From Chloroflexota bacterium (GTDB taxonomy: Bacteria; Chloroflexota; Dehalococcoidia; SAR202; GCA-002694895), in contig PAZO01000024.1 in assembly GCA_002715665.1 (NCBI GenBank), forward strand, positions 1 to 18,329: a stretch of DNA of 18,329 bases, read 5' to 3'. Each line of letters starts with the position of its first letter. Positions within the stretch are counted from its first letter, which is position 1. This document shows positions 10,281 through 18,329 of the stretch, piece by piece. The translations under genes and the position numbers were made by a program. Under the pieces are notes generated by a model. The model was not told the origin of the DNA. It saw only the letters and a list, made by a program, of their open reading frames with translations, and did not search any database.

Positions 10281-12728
10281 ATGAAAATCCCAATTTCTTG
10301 GATCAAACAATATATTGATTATGACATAAGTAATGAAAAAGTTGCTGAATTATTAACAATGGCAGGAACCGAAGTTTCAGCAATCCAAAAAATTGGCGAG
10401 AACTGGGATGAAAATATAATCGTTGGTAAAATAATCAAGATAAAAAAACATCCTAATGCAGACAGGTTATCATTGGTAGAAGTAGATACTTCAATAGAAA
10501 TAATCAATGTTGTATGTGGAGCAAACAATATTCAAGCTGGCCAAAAAATAGCACTAGCTAAACCAGGTGCTACTTTGTATAACCCTTATGAGAAAAAAAT
10601 ATCGACATTAAAGAAAAGTAAAATTCGCGGTATAGAATCTAATGGCATGATATGTTCAGCTTTAGAACTTGGGTATTCAGAAGATCATAATGGAATACTA
10701 GTATTAGATCAAAGTTTCGAAACTGGCAAATCACTGCAATCATTGCTTTATGATGAAATATTTGATTTAGACTTAACACCAAACCGATCTGACTGTCTGT
10801 CAGTGATTGGCATTGTAAGAGAAATTTCGGCTATTCTAAATGCTCAAAATATAAACCATAAACTATTAAAGCAAATAAATTTTGAAACAACAAATTCTAA
10901 TACTAAATATCCTGGAAATAAAGATTTCAAAGTTAAAATCATTGATGACGAGTGTAAAAGATACACTGGCCTTTCTATAAACTCATTCAATGTAAAAGAG
11001 TCACCATTTTGGATTAAAGACAAGCTGATAAAATCAGGACTCCGACCAATAAGTAATATGGTTGATTTAACAAATTTTATTATGCTTGAATACGGGCAAC
11101 CCATGCATGCTTTTGATATCACAAAAATTAAAAGCAATAAAATCGAAATCAAAACAAACCATTCTAAACAAAATTTTATTGCACTTGACCAAGAAAATAG
11201 AATTTTAAAAGAAAACATGTTGATGATCACTGATGGAGAAAATCCTATCGGATTAGCAGGGGTAATAGGTGGTCAAAATACTGAAATTGACACTAAAACG
11301 TCTAATATATTTTTGGAATCAGCATCATTTGATATGTCAAATATTAGACAAACTTCTAAAAACTTAAATTTATCAACAGATGCTTCTTACAGATTTGAAA
11401 GGGGGGTTCCTACCCAAATGACCATTCATGCAATAGACCGTGCTATTGAGTTAATACAAGAGGACAAAAACCAAAATATAAATATCACAGGATTTTGGGA
11501 TGAATATTCAAACTTGCACAAAGAACAAACAAAAACTGTAATTTTTACTAACAAAAGATATAAAAAAATTATTGGACAAGATATTTCATTTAATGATGCA
11601 AAATCAATATTTGAAAGCCTAGGTTTTCAAATAATTAATGAAAATAAATCTGAATTTTCAATTGAACTCAATGTTCCATTTTGGAGAAATGACATAGACT
11701 TAGAGGATGATCTTATTGAAGAAATTGCAAGAATTATAGGATATGACAACCTTGATTCTTCTCCAATGCAATACCCTTTAAACAATGTGCCAGTTGATCA
11801 AAGTATAAAAGCAAAAAATGATTTACGACATACCATGCGTTCAATGGGATATACAGAAGTTATCAACTACCCTGTTGTTGGTAAAACTGAGCATACAGCT
11901 TTAAAAAATAACAAACAAAACGATGCAGTAGAATTAAAAAATCCTATTAATCAAAAGAAAAAATACATGAGAAGTAATTTAAGATCGGGATTAATAGATA
12001 ATTTATCAAAAAATGTAAAACAATATTCTGATATCGAATCTTGGAAATTTTTTGAAATGGGTAGAACTTATAGTACTAATATAGATAATAAATTCAAACT
12101 ACCATCTCAAGATTATTCACTAGGAATAATTGCATTTGGTAATACTGAAAACACAAATTGGTCACAACAACCTACTAAAATTGATTTTTATGTTTTCAAA
12201 GGATATATAGAAAAAATATTTAGTAATCTAAATATCAAATTCAATTTAAGTAAAATTTTAGAAAATGATTTTTATACAAATCAATCAGCAAATATAATAG
12301 TCAAAGACCAAAAAGTTGGTAGTTTTGGATATATAAATGATAACAAGTTAAATGAATTAAACGCCAAAATTTCTAATGTACTTTATGCAGAAATATTTTT
12401 AGAAAAATTATTAATCCATCAAAATATAAATAAAAAATACAAAAAAACAAGCGCTTATCCGCATGCAATAAGAGATTTGTCTTTTATTATGGAAAATAAA
12501 ATTTATTCTAATGATATCATTGATATCATAAATACTAATCCTTTAATTTCAGATATCAAAATCATTGATGTATACGATCTGAAAAATGAAAATAAAAAAT
12601 CAATAACTTTCAGACTAAGTTATCAAAGTTTTAATGAAACTTTAAGTAACGAAAAAATTGAAGAATCACAAAATAAAACACTAAAATTATTGAAACAAAA
12701 ATTAAATATTGAACTAAGAAAGCAATGA
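10281..12728 (+). CDS. pheT: Phenylalanyl-tRNA synthetase beta subunit
   Basis: An 815-residue beta subunit, close to the family's usual 790-820. Domains in order: the B1 start MKIPISWIKQYI; an EMAP/OB-fold tRNA-binding domain (about 40-155, with HPNADRLSLVEVD at 57-69 and VVCGANN at 77-83); the B3/B4 editing region (about 205-400, with GLRPISNMVDLTNF at 253-266 and GQPMHAFD at 272-279); B5 (about 415-490, ending in DDLIEEIARIIGYD); the catalytic-like domain (about 500-700); and a C-terminal FDX-ACB anticodon-binding domain (about 720-815, starting at SAYPHAIRDLSFI). It starts 6 nt after pheS with no Shine-Dalgarno, so translation is probably coupled to pheS. Its stop overlaps the moeA start. 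Confidence 0.96.
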   Translation: MKIPISWIKQYIDYDISNEKVAELLTMAGTEVSAIQKIGENWDENIIVGKIIKIKKHPNADRLSLVEVDTSIEIINVVCGANNIQAGQKIALAKPGATLYNPYEKKISTLKKSKIRGIESNGMICSALELGYSEDHNGILVLDQSFETGKSLQSLLYDEIFDLDLTPNRSDCLSVIGIVREISAILNAQNINHKLLKQINFETTNSNTKYPGNKDFKVKIIDDECKRYTGLSINSFNVKESPFWIKDKLIKSGLRPISNMVDLTNFIMLEYGQPMHAFDITKIKSNKIEIKTNHSKQNFIALDQENRILKENMLMITDGENPIGLAGVIGGQNTEIDTKTSNIFLESASFDMSNIRQTSKNLNLSTDASYRFERGVPTQMTIHAIDRAIELIQEDKNQNINITGFWDEYSNLHKEQTKTVIFTNKRYKKIIGQDISFNDAKSIFESLGFQIINENKSEFSIELNVPFWRNDIDLEDDLIEEIARIIGYDNLDSSPMQYPLNNVPVDQSIKAKNDLRHTMRSMGYTEVINYPVVGKTEHTALKNNKQNDAVELKNPINQKKKYMRSNLRSGLIDNLSKNVKQYSDIESWKFFEMGRTYSTNIDNKFKLPSQDYSLGIIAFGNTENTNWSQQPTKIDFYVFKGYIEKIFSNLNIKFNLSKILENDFYTNQSANIIVKDQKVGSFGYINDNKLNELNAKISNVLYAEIFLEKLLIHQNINKKYKKTSAYPHAIRDLSFIMENKIYSNDIIDIINTNPLISDIKIIDVYDLKNENKKSITFRLSYQSFNETLSNEKIEESQNKTLKLLKQKLNIELRKQ

Positions 12729-13969
12729 TGATTAACCCAACAGAAGCTATAGAAATTATACTTGATTCAACAATCCAAAAGGAACCTGAAGAAGTAAGTT
12801 TAATTGAAGCTACAAATAGATATTCAAGTGAAGTAATTAGTACCAAACTTGATCTTCCGCTATGGAATAATTCATCTATGGATGGGTTTGCTTTTAAATT
12901 AAATGAAAATTTTGATGTATACAACGAATCAATTAACAAATTTCAAGTAGTAGGCGAATTATTTCCAGGAGATGAATATATCCCATCTATCAAAGAGGGC
13001 CAAGCAATTAAAATAATGACAGGAGCTCCTATTCCAAAAGGAGCAAATTGCGTAGTCCCAATTGAAAAAGCAAAGATTATAAAAGTTGATGAATTAAATT
13101 TTGTGGTTTTCACTACGACTCCTAAGCTGTCAGATTATATTAGAATAAAAGGTAGTGATTTTGTCAAAGGAGAAACTCTTATTGAAAAAGGGCAAAAAAT
13201 AAGGCCTTACGAAATTGCAAAGCTTGCTGCCAATGGAATAGACAAAGTAAAAGTATTTCCAAAGCCCGTAATCAGTATTTTAGCATCAGGAAATGAACTT
13301 ATTCTTCCTGGGGAAAAATTAAAAATAAATTCTATCTATGATTCAAATTCATTTGCTATTGCATCAATGATTAAGGAAGCCGGTGGTATTCCAAAAATTA
13401 TTGGTATTGCTAAAGATGAAATTAGTTCAATAGAATCCAACTTAAGAAACGCTATAGATTCTGACGCTATTATTTGCTCTGCCGGAGTATCTGTAGGAGA
13501 TAAAGATTTTATCAAAAAAGTAGTTAGCGACCAAGGCAAAATAAGTTTTTGGTCAGTAAACATGCAGCCCGGCAAACCTTTTTTATATGCCCATGTACAA
13601 GGCCGTGGTAAAATCATTCCATTTTTTGGACTACCGGGAAATCCAGTTAGTGTAATGGTATTAATGATTAAATTTGTCATACCGTCAATAAAAAAAATGC
13701 AAGGTTACACCAATCCATTTCCTATTAGGATAAAGGCAAAATTAAATCATCAAATTGAAAACAATTCAAAAAGAAATATGTTTGCAAGAGTTAAAGTCGA
13801 AAATGTTAACGGAGAATTAATAGCTAATCCATTTAGTAAACATGATTCTCATATAATTTCATCTTTTAGCGAATCGAATGGATTGGCTAATATTCCTGAA
13901 AACTGTAAAATTCTTAAGGCAGGAGCTGATGTTGAAGTTGAAATTTTTGATGATTCTCATATTTTATAA
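12725..13969 (+). CDS. moeA: Molybdopterin molybdenumtransferase MoeA
   Basis: A 414-residue protein of normal MoeA length. MoeA inserts molybdate into adenylylated molybdopterin, the last common step of molybdenum cofactor synthesis. Visible: SSMDGFAF (50-57) with Asp53, KIMTGAPIP (96-104), SGNELILPGE (188-197) with Glu191, CSAGVSVGDKDF (251-262), MQPGKPF (280-286) and FGLPGNPVSV (301-310), followed by the small C-terminal domain IV (about 335-414). The ATG overlaps the pheT stop in ATGA (12725-12728), and a second ATG follows directly, so either may be the true start; overlap suggests translational coupling to pheT. No Shine-Dalgarno is evident. Its presence predicts Moco enzymes elsewhere in the genome. 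Its place in a pheST operon is not a functional pairing known to me. Confidence 0.94.
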   Translation: MMINPTEAIEIILDSTIQKEPEEVSLIEATNRYSSEVISTKLDLPLWNNSSMDGFAFKLNENFDVYNESINKFQVVGELFPGDEYIPSIKEGQAIKIMTGAPIPKGANCVVPIEKAKIIKVDELNFVVFTTTPKLSDYIRIKGSDFVKGETLIEKGQKIRPYEIAKLAANGIDKVKVFPKPVISILASGNELILPGEKLKINSIYDSNSFAIASMIKEAGGIPKIIGIAKDEISSIESNLRNAIDSDAIICSAGVSVGDKDFIKKVVSDQGKISFWSVNMQPGKPFLYAHVQGRGKIIPFFGLPGNPVSVMVLMIKFVIPSIKKMQGYTNPFPIRIKAKLNHQIENNSKRNMFARVKVENVNGELIANPFSKHDSHIISSFSESNGLANIPENCKILKAGADVEVEIFDDSHIL

Positions 13970-13990
13970 AAACTTTCTGTGGAGTAAACA

Positions 13991-14422
13991 ATGAATTCTA
14001 ATGATAAAACAAAATATTCAATTAAATTGAACAACTTGGATAATAATGATAAGAAGTCACTTGGATTATTATTACATACAAGAATTCAAGAAATTGAAAA
14101 TAAAAAAGACGACTTCGATTTTAACAAACTTGAAGATCCGCAAATATATTTAGAAAAATTGAGCAATTTATATAAAAAATCCTCTTCTTTTCTTGAACCA
14201 AAAACCCCCGTAAAAGAAGCACTGTTTAGACTTTTTATTTTCAATGGAAACAAACCTTTAACATTAAAACAAATCAATAAAAATCTTACAGAAAATTGGG
14301 AAATGTCTCAATTCCCTAGAGATATCAGTATAGAAAAACTCGCATCAGTAATTAATAATATATCTGATTACTATATTCATCCTTATGGTAGAAAATTTAA
14401 CAAAAGTTCTTTACCATTTTAA
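13991..14422 (+). CDS. Uncharacterised 143-residue protein, possible winged-helix domain
   Basis: I do not recognise this family. The reading frame is credible as a gene: GGAG (13981-13984) lies 6 nt before the ATG, it starts 21 nt after moeA, and the next gene starts 6 nt after its stop. The protein is hydrophilic, rich in Lys, Asn and Asp, with no membrane segment or signal peptide. Residues 1-70 look helical and charged. Residues about 73-130 alternate as helix (PVKEALFRLFIFNG), helix (PLTLKQINKNLTENW), helix (ISIEKLASVINNIS), then a short aromatic/basic segment YYIHPYGRK that could be the wing of a winged-helix fold. A role as a DNA-binding or protein-interaction domain is a guess from this pattern only. 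Its tight linkage suggests it works with, or is regulated like, the PAC2 protein that follows. Confidence 0.7.
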   Translation: MNSNDKTKYSIKLNNLDNNDKKSLGLLLHTRIQEIENKKDDFDFNKLEDPQIYLEKLSNLYKKSSSFLEPKTPVKEALFRLFIFNGNKPLTLKQINKNLTENWEMSQFPRDISIEKLASVINNISDYYIHPYGRKFNKSSLPF

Positions 14423-14428
14423 TTAATT

Positions 14429-15310
14429 ATGAATAAAGTATTAAATATAAAAAAAGATTTTAAAATACCAGAAGGTGAAATTGTTGCAATTTCAAATCTC
14501 AGACCTTGGATTAATGCTGGAAGAGTTGGCACTATAGCATTAAACAAATTAAAAAATTTGACTAATGCGAACAAAATTGCCGCACTCGAAAGCCCTGGTA
14601 CTTTCTTTGATTTCACAAGATACAGACCAAGATTTAAATACGAAAACGAAGTACGCAAATTGGTAATCCCAAATGTAGAAATACATTTAGGCACCCATAA
14701 AGACAAAAACCTTTCATTTATTTTTATTGATTTAAGAGAGCCGCATTATAATTCAGAGTTATTAATAGATTCCTTATTTGACTTTTTATCTAAATGTGAT
14801 GTTCAGGAATATTGCAGAATAGGCAGCATGTATGATTCAGTACCACATACACGACCTATGATTGTAAGCGGATCTAATACAAGTAACAAAAACCTTATAA
14901 ATACCTCAAATAACAAATACCAAGGGCCAACAAGTATTTTAAATTTACTATCAGAAAAATTTGTTCAAAACTCAATTAAATCTTCAACACTGATGGCTCA
15001 TATTCCTCAGTATATTCAGCTCGATTATGACTATTTTGCATCTGCAAAAATATTGAATGCTCTAGCTGAAATATATGACCTTGATAAATCAATAGCAGAT
15101 AATTCTTTTGGAGAGACTCAGTACAATGACTTCACTGAATCATTAAAGTTTAATACTGAATTAAGCAAGTTAGTTAAAGCTCTAGAAAAGTATTATGATT
15201 CAAACTATTCTGATTATGAAACAAAACAAATTGAGAATGAATCTCCTATGTCTGACGAACTAGAAGACTTCTTAGATAACATATCATCAAAATTTGAAGA
15301 CAATAACTAA
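14429..15310 (+). CDS. PAC2 family protein (proteasome assembly chaperone 2-like)
   Basis: A 293-residue protein resembling the PAC2 family (PF09754), which includes eukaryotic and archaeal proteasome assembly chaperones and many bacterial, mainly actinobacterial, proteins whose role is largely unknown. Supporting segments: an opening strand EIVAISNLRPWINAGRVG (17-34) with the family's small-residue turn, FFDFTRYRPRFKY (59-71), LREPHYN (102-108), RIGSMYDSVPHTRPMIV (130-146), YQGPTSILNLL (164-174) and AHIPQYIQLDY (190-200). The C-terminal 60 residues are acidic and probably flexible. There is no signal peptide or membrane segment, so it is cytosolic. It starts 6 nt after orf143 without a Shine-Dalgarno and ends 6 nt before a tRNA gene on the same strand. 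No proteasome gene is in the window. Family assignment is from motif recall, not a search. Confidence 0.75.
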   Translation: MNKVLNIKKDFKIPEGEIVAISNLRPWINAGRVGTIALNKLKNLTNANKIAALESPGTFFDFTRYRPRFKYENEVRKLVIPNVEIHLGTHKDKNLSFIFIDLREPHYNSELLIDSLFDFLSKCDVQEYCRIGSMYDSVPHTRPMIVSGSNTSNKNLINTSNNKYQGPTSILNLLSEKFVQNSIKSSTLMAHIPQYIQLDYDYFASAKILNALAEIYDLDKSIADNSFGETQYNDFTESLKFNTELSKLVKALEKYYDSNYSDYETKQIENESPMSDELEDFLDNISSKFEDNN

Positions 15311-15316
15311 CATCAA

Positions 15317-15388
15317 CGGGGTGTGGCGCAGTGGTAGCGCGCCTGTTTTGGGAACAGGAGGTCGTCGGTTCGACCCCGACCACCCCGA
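15317..15388 (+). tRNA. tRNA-Pro, anticodon UGG
   Basis: A complete 72-nt cloverleaf: acceptor CGGGGTG (15317-15323) pairs with CACCCCG (15381-15387), with discriminator A at 15388. The D arm is GCGC-AGTGGTA-GCGC; the anticodon stem CCTGT/ACAGG encloses loop TTTGGGA with anticodon TGG at 15349-15351. The variable loop is AGGTC, and the T arm is GTCGG-TTCGACC-CCGAC. No 3' CCA is encoded. The D-loop is only 7 nt. The gene is strikingly GC-rich against its surroundings. It begins 6 nt after the PAC2 stop on the same strand, so it may be processed from the pheST-moeA-PAC2 transcript. Confidence 0.97.
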
Positions 15389-15395
15389 TAATTCT

Positions 15396-16268
15396 TTAAG
15401 ATAGAAAATTTTCTAATTCTGTAAAATAATTTTCAGGCTCTTCATAAAATGGCATATGAGAGCTGTTCTTAAAAACTTTTAACTTAGAATTTGGCAAAGC
15501 ATCATGCATCTTCATTGAACACGCTGGAGTTAATTCATCATGCATGCCCACGGTGATCAAAGTAGGAATAGCAATCTTTGTCATTTCATCAATTCTGTTC
15601 CAATTTTTCAAATTTCCTGTGTATAAAAATTCATTTGGCCCTTGCATTGTTCCATAGACTTCCATATTCCAATCATCTAAGGAATCATATATTGACTGAG
15701 GCCATACATCTAGCCTGCAAACATGCCTGTAATTTAAAATAGTTATCGCAGCTTGATATTCTTCGTGATCAAGAGTCCCTTCTGCTTCATGCTTCATCAT
15801 CATTTTCAAAGTTTCACTTCCCAAATTTCCACGTAATCTTTCTAATTCACTAATCATATGAGGCATATCTCCGCACGTATTTTCAAGAATTAATTTTTCA
15901 ATATTATTTTGATATTTAATTGCATACTCTATTCCGAGCCACCCGCCCCAAGAATGACCCAAAAGTATAATCTTGCCTAAATTAAATTCTTTCCTTATAT
16001 ATTCAACTTCTTCTACATATCTATTGATATCCCATAAAGTTGAATTGGTTGGTTTGCTAGATTTACCGCAGCCCAATTGATCGTAAGTAAAAATTCTAAA
16101 TCCTTTTTTGATTAATTTAATATGTGGATCTCTTAAATAGTTACAAGGTAATCCTGGTCCGCCATTTAATAAAAAAATAGTATATTTACTTTCTAAATTC
16201 GCAGAATCATAACAAACAAGATTAAAATTATCATATTTGATTGTTGTTTCAATATAATCTTGTTGCAT
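15396..16268 (-). CDS. Proline iminopeptidase-type alpha/beta hydrolase (peptidase S33)
   Basis: A 290-residue alpha/beta-hydrolase of the proline iminopeptidase family, which removes N-terminal proline or other residues from short peptides. Visible: oxyanion motif NGGPG (35-39), YDQLGCGKS (62-70), nucleophile elbow GHSWGG (104-109) with Ser106, Asp244 in GMHDE, and His271 in SSHMPFYEEPE. An alpha-helical cap occupies about 130-220. The length fits the family (about 290-310). The ATG lies 5 nt after the gyrA stop with only an A-rich leader and no Shine-Dalgarno, so it is probably translated from the gyrA transcript. Its stop lies 7 nt from the convergent tRNA-Pro gene. Related amidases and ester hydrolases share this fold, so the proline specificity is likely but not proven. 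Confidence 0.85.
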   Translation of the reverse strand: MQQDYIETTIKYDNFNLVCYDSANLESKYTIFLLNGGPGLPCNYLRDPHIKLIKKGFRIFTYDQLGCGKSSKPTNSTLWDINRYVEEVEYIRKEFNLGKIILLGHSWGGWLGIEYAIKYQNNIEKLILENTCGDMPHMISELERLRGNLGSETLKMMMKHEAEGTLDHEEYQAAITILNYRHVCRLDVWPQSIYDSLDDWNMEVYGTMQGPNEFLYTGNLKNWNRIDEMTKIAIPTLITVGMHDELTPACSMKMHDALPNSKLKVFKNSSHMPFYEEPENYFTELENFLS

Positions 16269-16273
16269 AGTTT

Positions 16274-18329
16274 TTATTCATTTTTTTTATCTGACTGCGT
16301 AATAGATTTTACACAAACAAAACAAGAAACAGAATCTCCTGAGGAAATATTCATTATTTTATTTCCTCCTGTATTCCTGCCTGACGTTTCCTTCATTTCC
16401 GACATCGGATTTACCATAATCAATCCTTTATCTGAAATAATGTAAATATAATCTGTGTCATCAGGTATTATTTCAGCATGAGAAACCTTGTCTTTATTTT
16501 TTAATTTAAAAGTTTTAACTCCACTTCCTGCTCTTTTTTGAACACGATAAATTGGCTCGCTTCCATCCGCTTTGTTAAGTCTTGTCATTTTGCCTTTTCC
16601 TTCTCTGCTAATAACAAAAAGCTTATCTTCAGGAAGACCAACATCCATTGCTACAACATAGTCATTTCCTTTCAATCTTATACCTCTAACTCCTGCAGCA
16701 TTTCTTCCTAATTCTCTTAAATCAGAATTAGGAAATCTAATCGACATTCCTTCAGAAGTTATTATCATAATATCTTCTTCAGGTTCTAATATTCTAACAT
16801 TTACTAATTCGTCTTCTTCAGACATGTTAATTACTTTTAATCCTGATTTTCGAATATTAGACAAATGCTTGATACTTAATTTTTTTACTGTTCCTTTTTT
16901 GGTAGCAAATATTAAGAATGAATCTAAATAATCTTTTAAATTTCCTCCCGAAATCATTGATGTAATCTTTTCATTTACTCCGTCTATTTGAATTAAATTC
17001 AATATAGGGACACCTCGCGTATTCCTGTTAATATCAGGCCTGAGTTCGTAAGTATTCAATGAAAACACTCTTCCTTTATTGGTAAAAAACAACAATATGT
17101 CATGAGTGTCAACAACTAACAATTGCTTCATAGGATCGTCTTCTTTAAGATCTTGAGCACTCCTACCTCTCCCTCCGCCGTGCTGGGCTTGATAAGTTTT
17201 AGTTGGAATTCGTTTTATATATTGACCTGAACTTAAAGTTACAACAACGCTTTCATGAGGTTCTAAAGAAGCTCGATCAAAAGTACCTTCTTCTTTAATA
17301 ATTCTTGTTAGTCTTTTCTTTATGAATTTTTCAGAAACCTCAATAGTTTCTTCCTTTACAATGGCTAACCTTTTCGATTTGTCATCTATAATGACTTCTA
17401 ATTCTTTTATTCTTGCCTCTAATTCTTTGTGTTCATTTTTGATTTTTTCAGTTTCTAACGCTGCCAGTCTTCTTAATTGCATTTCTAATATTGCTTTAGC
17501 TTGTAAATCTGACAAGCTAAATTCTGAAATCAAATTATTTGTTGCTTCTTCTGAATCTTTTGAATTTCTAATAGTACTAATTACTTTATCAATATCTCCT
17601 AACGCTATTAATAATCCCTCTAAAATATGAATTCGATTTTTTGCATTTTTCAATTCAAACTTAGATCTTCGATTAACAACCTCTTCTCTGAATTCAATAA
17701 ATCCTTCTAAAGCCTGCTTCAAAGTCAAAGTTTTAGGAGTGCCTTTGTCTAATGCGACCATATTTACTGCAAAGCTTGTTTGCATTGGGGTTAATTTGTA
17801 TAAATTATTTAACACAACCATAGGCTGAGTTGCTCTTCTTAATTCAATAACCACTCTTATTCCTTCTCTGTCAGACTCATCTCTAATTTCACTGATACCA
17901 TCTATTTTTTTATCTCTAGATAAATCTGCAATTTTTTCTACTAACCCAGCCTTATTAACTTGGTATGGCAATTCTTTTATAACTATCCTAAACCTGTCAT
18001 TCTTAGACTCTTCTATATCAGCCACAGCTCTCATTATTACGCTACCACGCCCAGTAAGGTACGCCGATTGAATCCCTTCTTTACCCAGTATTAGTCCTCC
18101 AGTAGGAAAATCTGGTCCTTTAACAATTTTTAAAAGCTCACTATCTTCAGCTAAAGGATTATCAATTAAAAAATTTACTGCCTCACAAATTTCAAAAGGA
18201 TTGTGAGTAGGAATATTTGTAGCCATTCCTACCGCTATTCCAGATCCTCCGTTAATCAGTAAGTTAGGCAGTCTTGCTGGCAAGACTACAGGTTCTTTTA
18301 ATGATCCATCAAAATTCTCTTCAAAATCA
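16274..18329 (-). CDS. gyrA: DNA gyrase subunit A, 5' end beyond window
   Basis: The minus-strand frame is open from the stop at 16274 to the window edge, giving 684 visible residues. The segment DFEENFDGS then LKEPVVLPARLPNLL marks it as GyrA from about E. coli residue 157 onward, so the catalytic tyrosine and quinolone-resistance region lie outside the window. Present are the end of the breakage-reunion domain (IAVGMATNIPTHN, TGGLILG, GRGSV), the coiled-coil/tower region (LEGLLIALGDIDKVI to LEMQLRRLAALE) and the C-terminal beta-pinwheel with blade motifs FFTNKGRV, FATKKGTV, ITSEGMSI, ISREGKGK and ISDKGLIM. The GyrA-box reads QHGGGRG (about visible residues 382-388), not the usual QRRGGKG/RG. 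The start is not in view; a TTG at 18283 inside VVLPAR is not the start. It is followed by proline iminopeptidase after 5 nt. Confidence 0.95.
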   Translation of the reverse strand, partial: DFEENFDGSLKEPVVLPARLPNLLINGGSGIAVGMATNIPTHNPFEICEAVNFLIDNPLAEDSELLKIVKGPDFPTGGLILGKEGIQSAYLTGRGSVIMRAVADIEESKNDRFRIVIKELPYQVNKAGLVEKIADLSRDKKIDGISEIRDESDREGIRVVIELRRATQPMVVLNNLYKLTPMQTSFAVNMVALDKGTPKTLTLKQALEGFIEFREEVVNRRSKFELKNAKNRIHILEGLLIALGDIDKVISTIRNSKDSEEATNNLISEFSLSDLQAKAILEMQLRRLAALETEKIKNEHKELEARIKELEVIIDDKSKRLAIVKEETIEVSEKFIKKRLTRIIKEEGTFDRASLEPHESVVVTLSSGQYIKRIPTKTYQAQHGGGRGRSAQDLKEDDPMKQLLVVDTHDILLFFTNKGRVFSLNTYELRPDINRNTRGVPILNLIQIDGVNEKITSMISGGNLKDYLDSFLIFATKKGTVKKLSIKHLSNIRKSGLKVINMSEEDELVNVRILEPEEDIMIITSEGMSIRFPNSDLRELGRNAAGVRGIRLKGNDYVVAMDVGLPEDKLFVISREGKGKMTRLNKADGSEPIYRVQKRAGSGVKTFKLKNKDKVSHAEIIPDDTDYIYIISDKGLIMVNPMSEMKETSGRNTGGNKIMNISSGDSVSCFVCVKSITQSDKKNE

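Noticed and set aside
10844..11230. Minus-strand 128-codon open frame inside pheT
   Set aside because: It is a shadow of the pheT coding sequence, which is continuous and motif-complete on the plus strand.
15402..15415. 14-bp palindrome TAGAAAATTTTCTA as a terminator between tRNA-Pro and the convergent peptidase
   Set aside because: It is A/T-only at the centre, cannot form a stable hairpin loop at that spacing, has no T-run after it, and lies inside the peptidase coding sequence.
15317..16268. Functional link between tRNA-Pro(UGG) and the neighbouring proline iminopeptidase
   Set aside because: Both names contain proline, but the genes are convergent and the peptidase is cotranscribed with gyrA; nothing in the sequence ties them together.
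18281..18283. TTG at 18283 as the gyrA start
   Set aside because: The frame continues upstream with conserved GyrA residues (DFEENFDGS, KEPVV) to the window edge, so the gene is truncated by the window and does not start here.

Overview
This is an AT-rich (roughly 30% G+C by eye, not computed), densely packed bacterial chromosome segment made mostly of core housekeeping genes. No insertion sequence, phage gene, CRISPR array or rRNA is visible. The longest stretch without a gene is about 210 bases (between ruvB and gyrB). The mixture suggests a streamlined, free-living bacterium: very short gaps, three TTG start codons, patchy Shine-Dalgarno use, a bacterial PAC2-family protein, and two serine peptidases of the alpha/beta-hydrolase fold. 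A low-GC marine lineage, for example a SAR202-like member of the Chloroflexota, would fit. That is an inference from gene content, not a phylogenetic result.

Layout from left to right. (1) A minus-strand pair: an S9-family peptidase followed 9 nt later by a rimI-like N-acetyltransferase that runs off the left edge. (2) A divergent plus-strand pair encoding the two halves of a heterodimeric ABC exporter. (3) ruvB on the minus strand, its stop codon 1 nt from the stop of the second ABC gene. (4) A divergent 210-bp regulatory region, then gyrB on the plus strand. (5) A plus-strand cluster pheS-pheT-moeA-orf143-PAC2, preceded by a good sigma70-type promoter and ending 6 nt before a tRNA-Pro(UGG) gene on the same strand. 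(6) A minus-strand pair gyrA-proline iminopeptidase, with gyrA running off the right edge.

How the genes work together. GyrA and GyrB form DNA gyrase, but they lie in separate, oppositely oriented units about 7 kb apart and not in one operon. RuvB is the Holliday-junction branch-migration motor. PheS and PheT form phenylalanyl-tRNA synthetase. MoeA inserts molybdenum into molybdopterin, so the cell should have Moco enzymes. The ABC pair shows matched loss of consensus residues, which predicts one hydrolytic and one degenerate ATP site. The S9 peptidase and the proline iminopeptidase suggest use of peptides. The least explained part is the orf143-PAC2 pair at the end of the pheST-moeA cluster: a possible winged-helix protein of unknown function next to a proteasome-assembly-chaperone-like protein.
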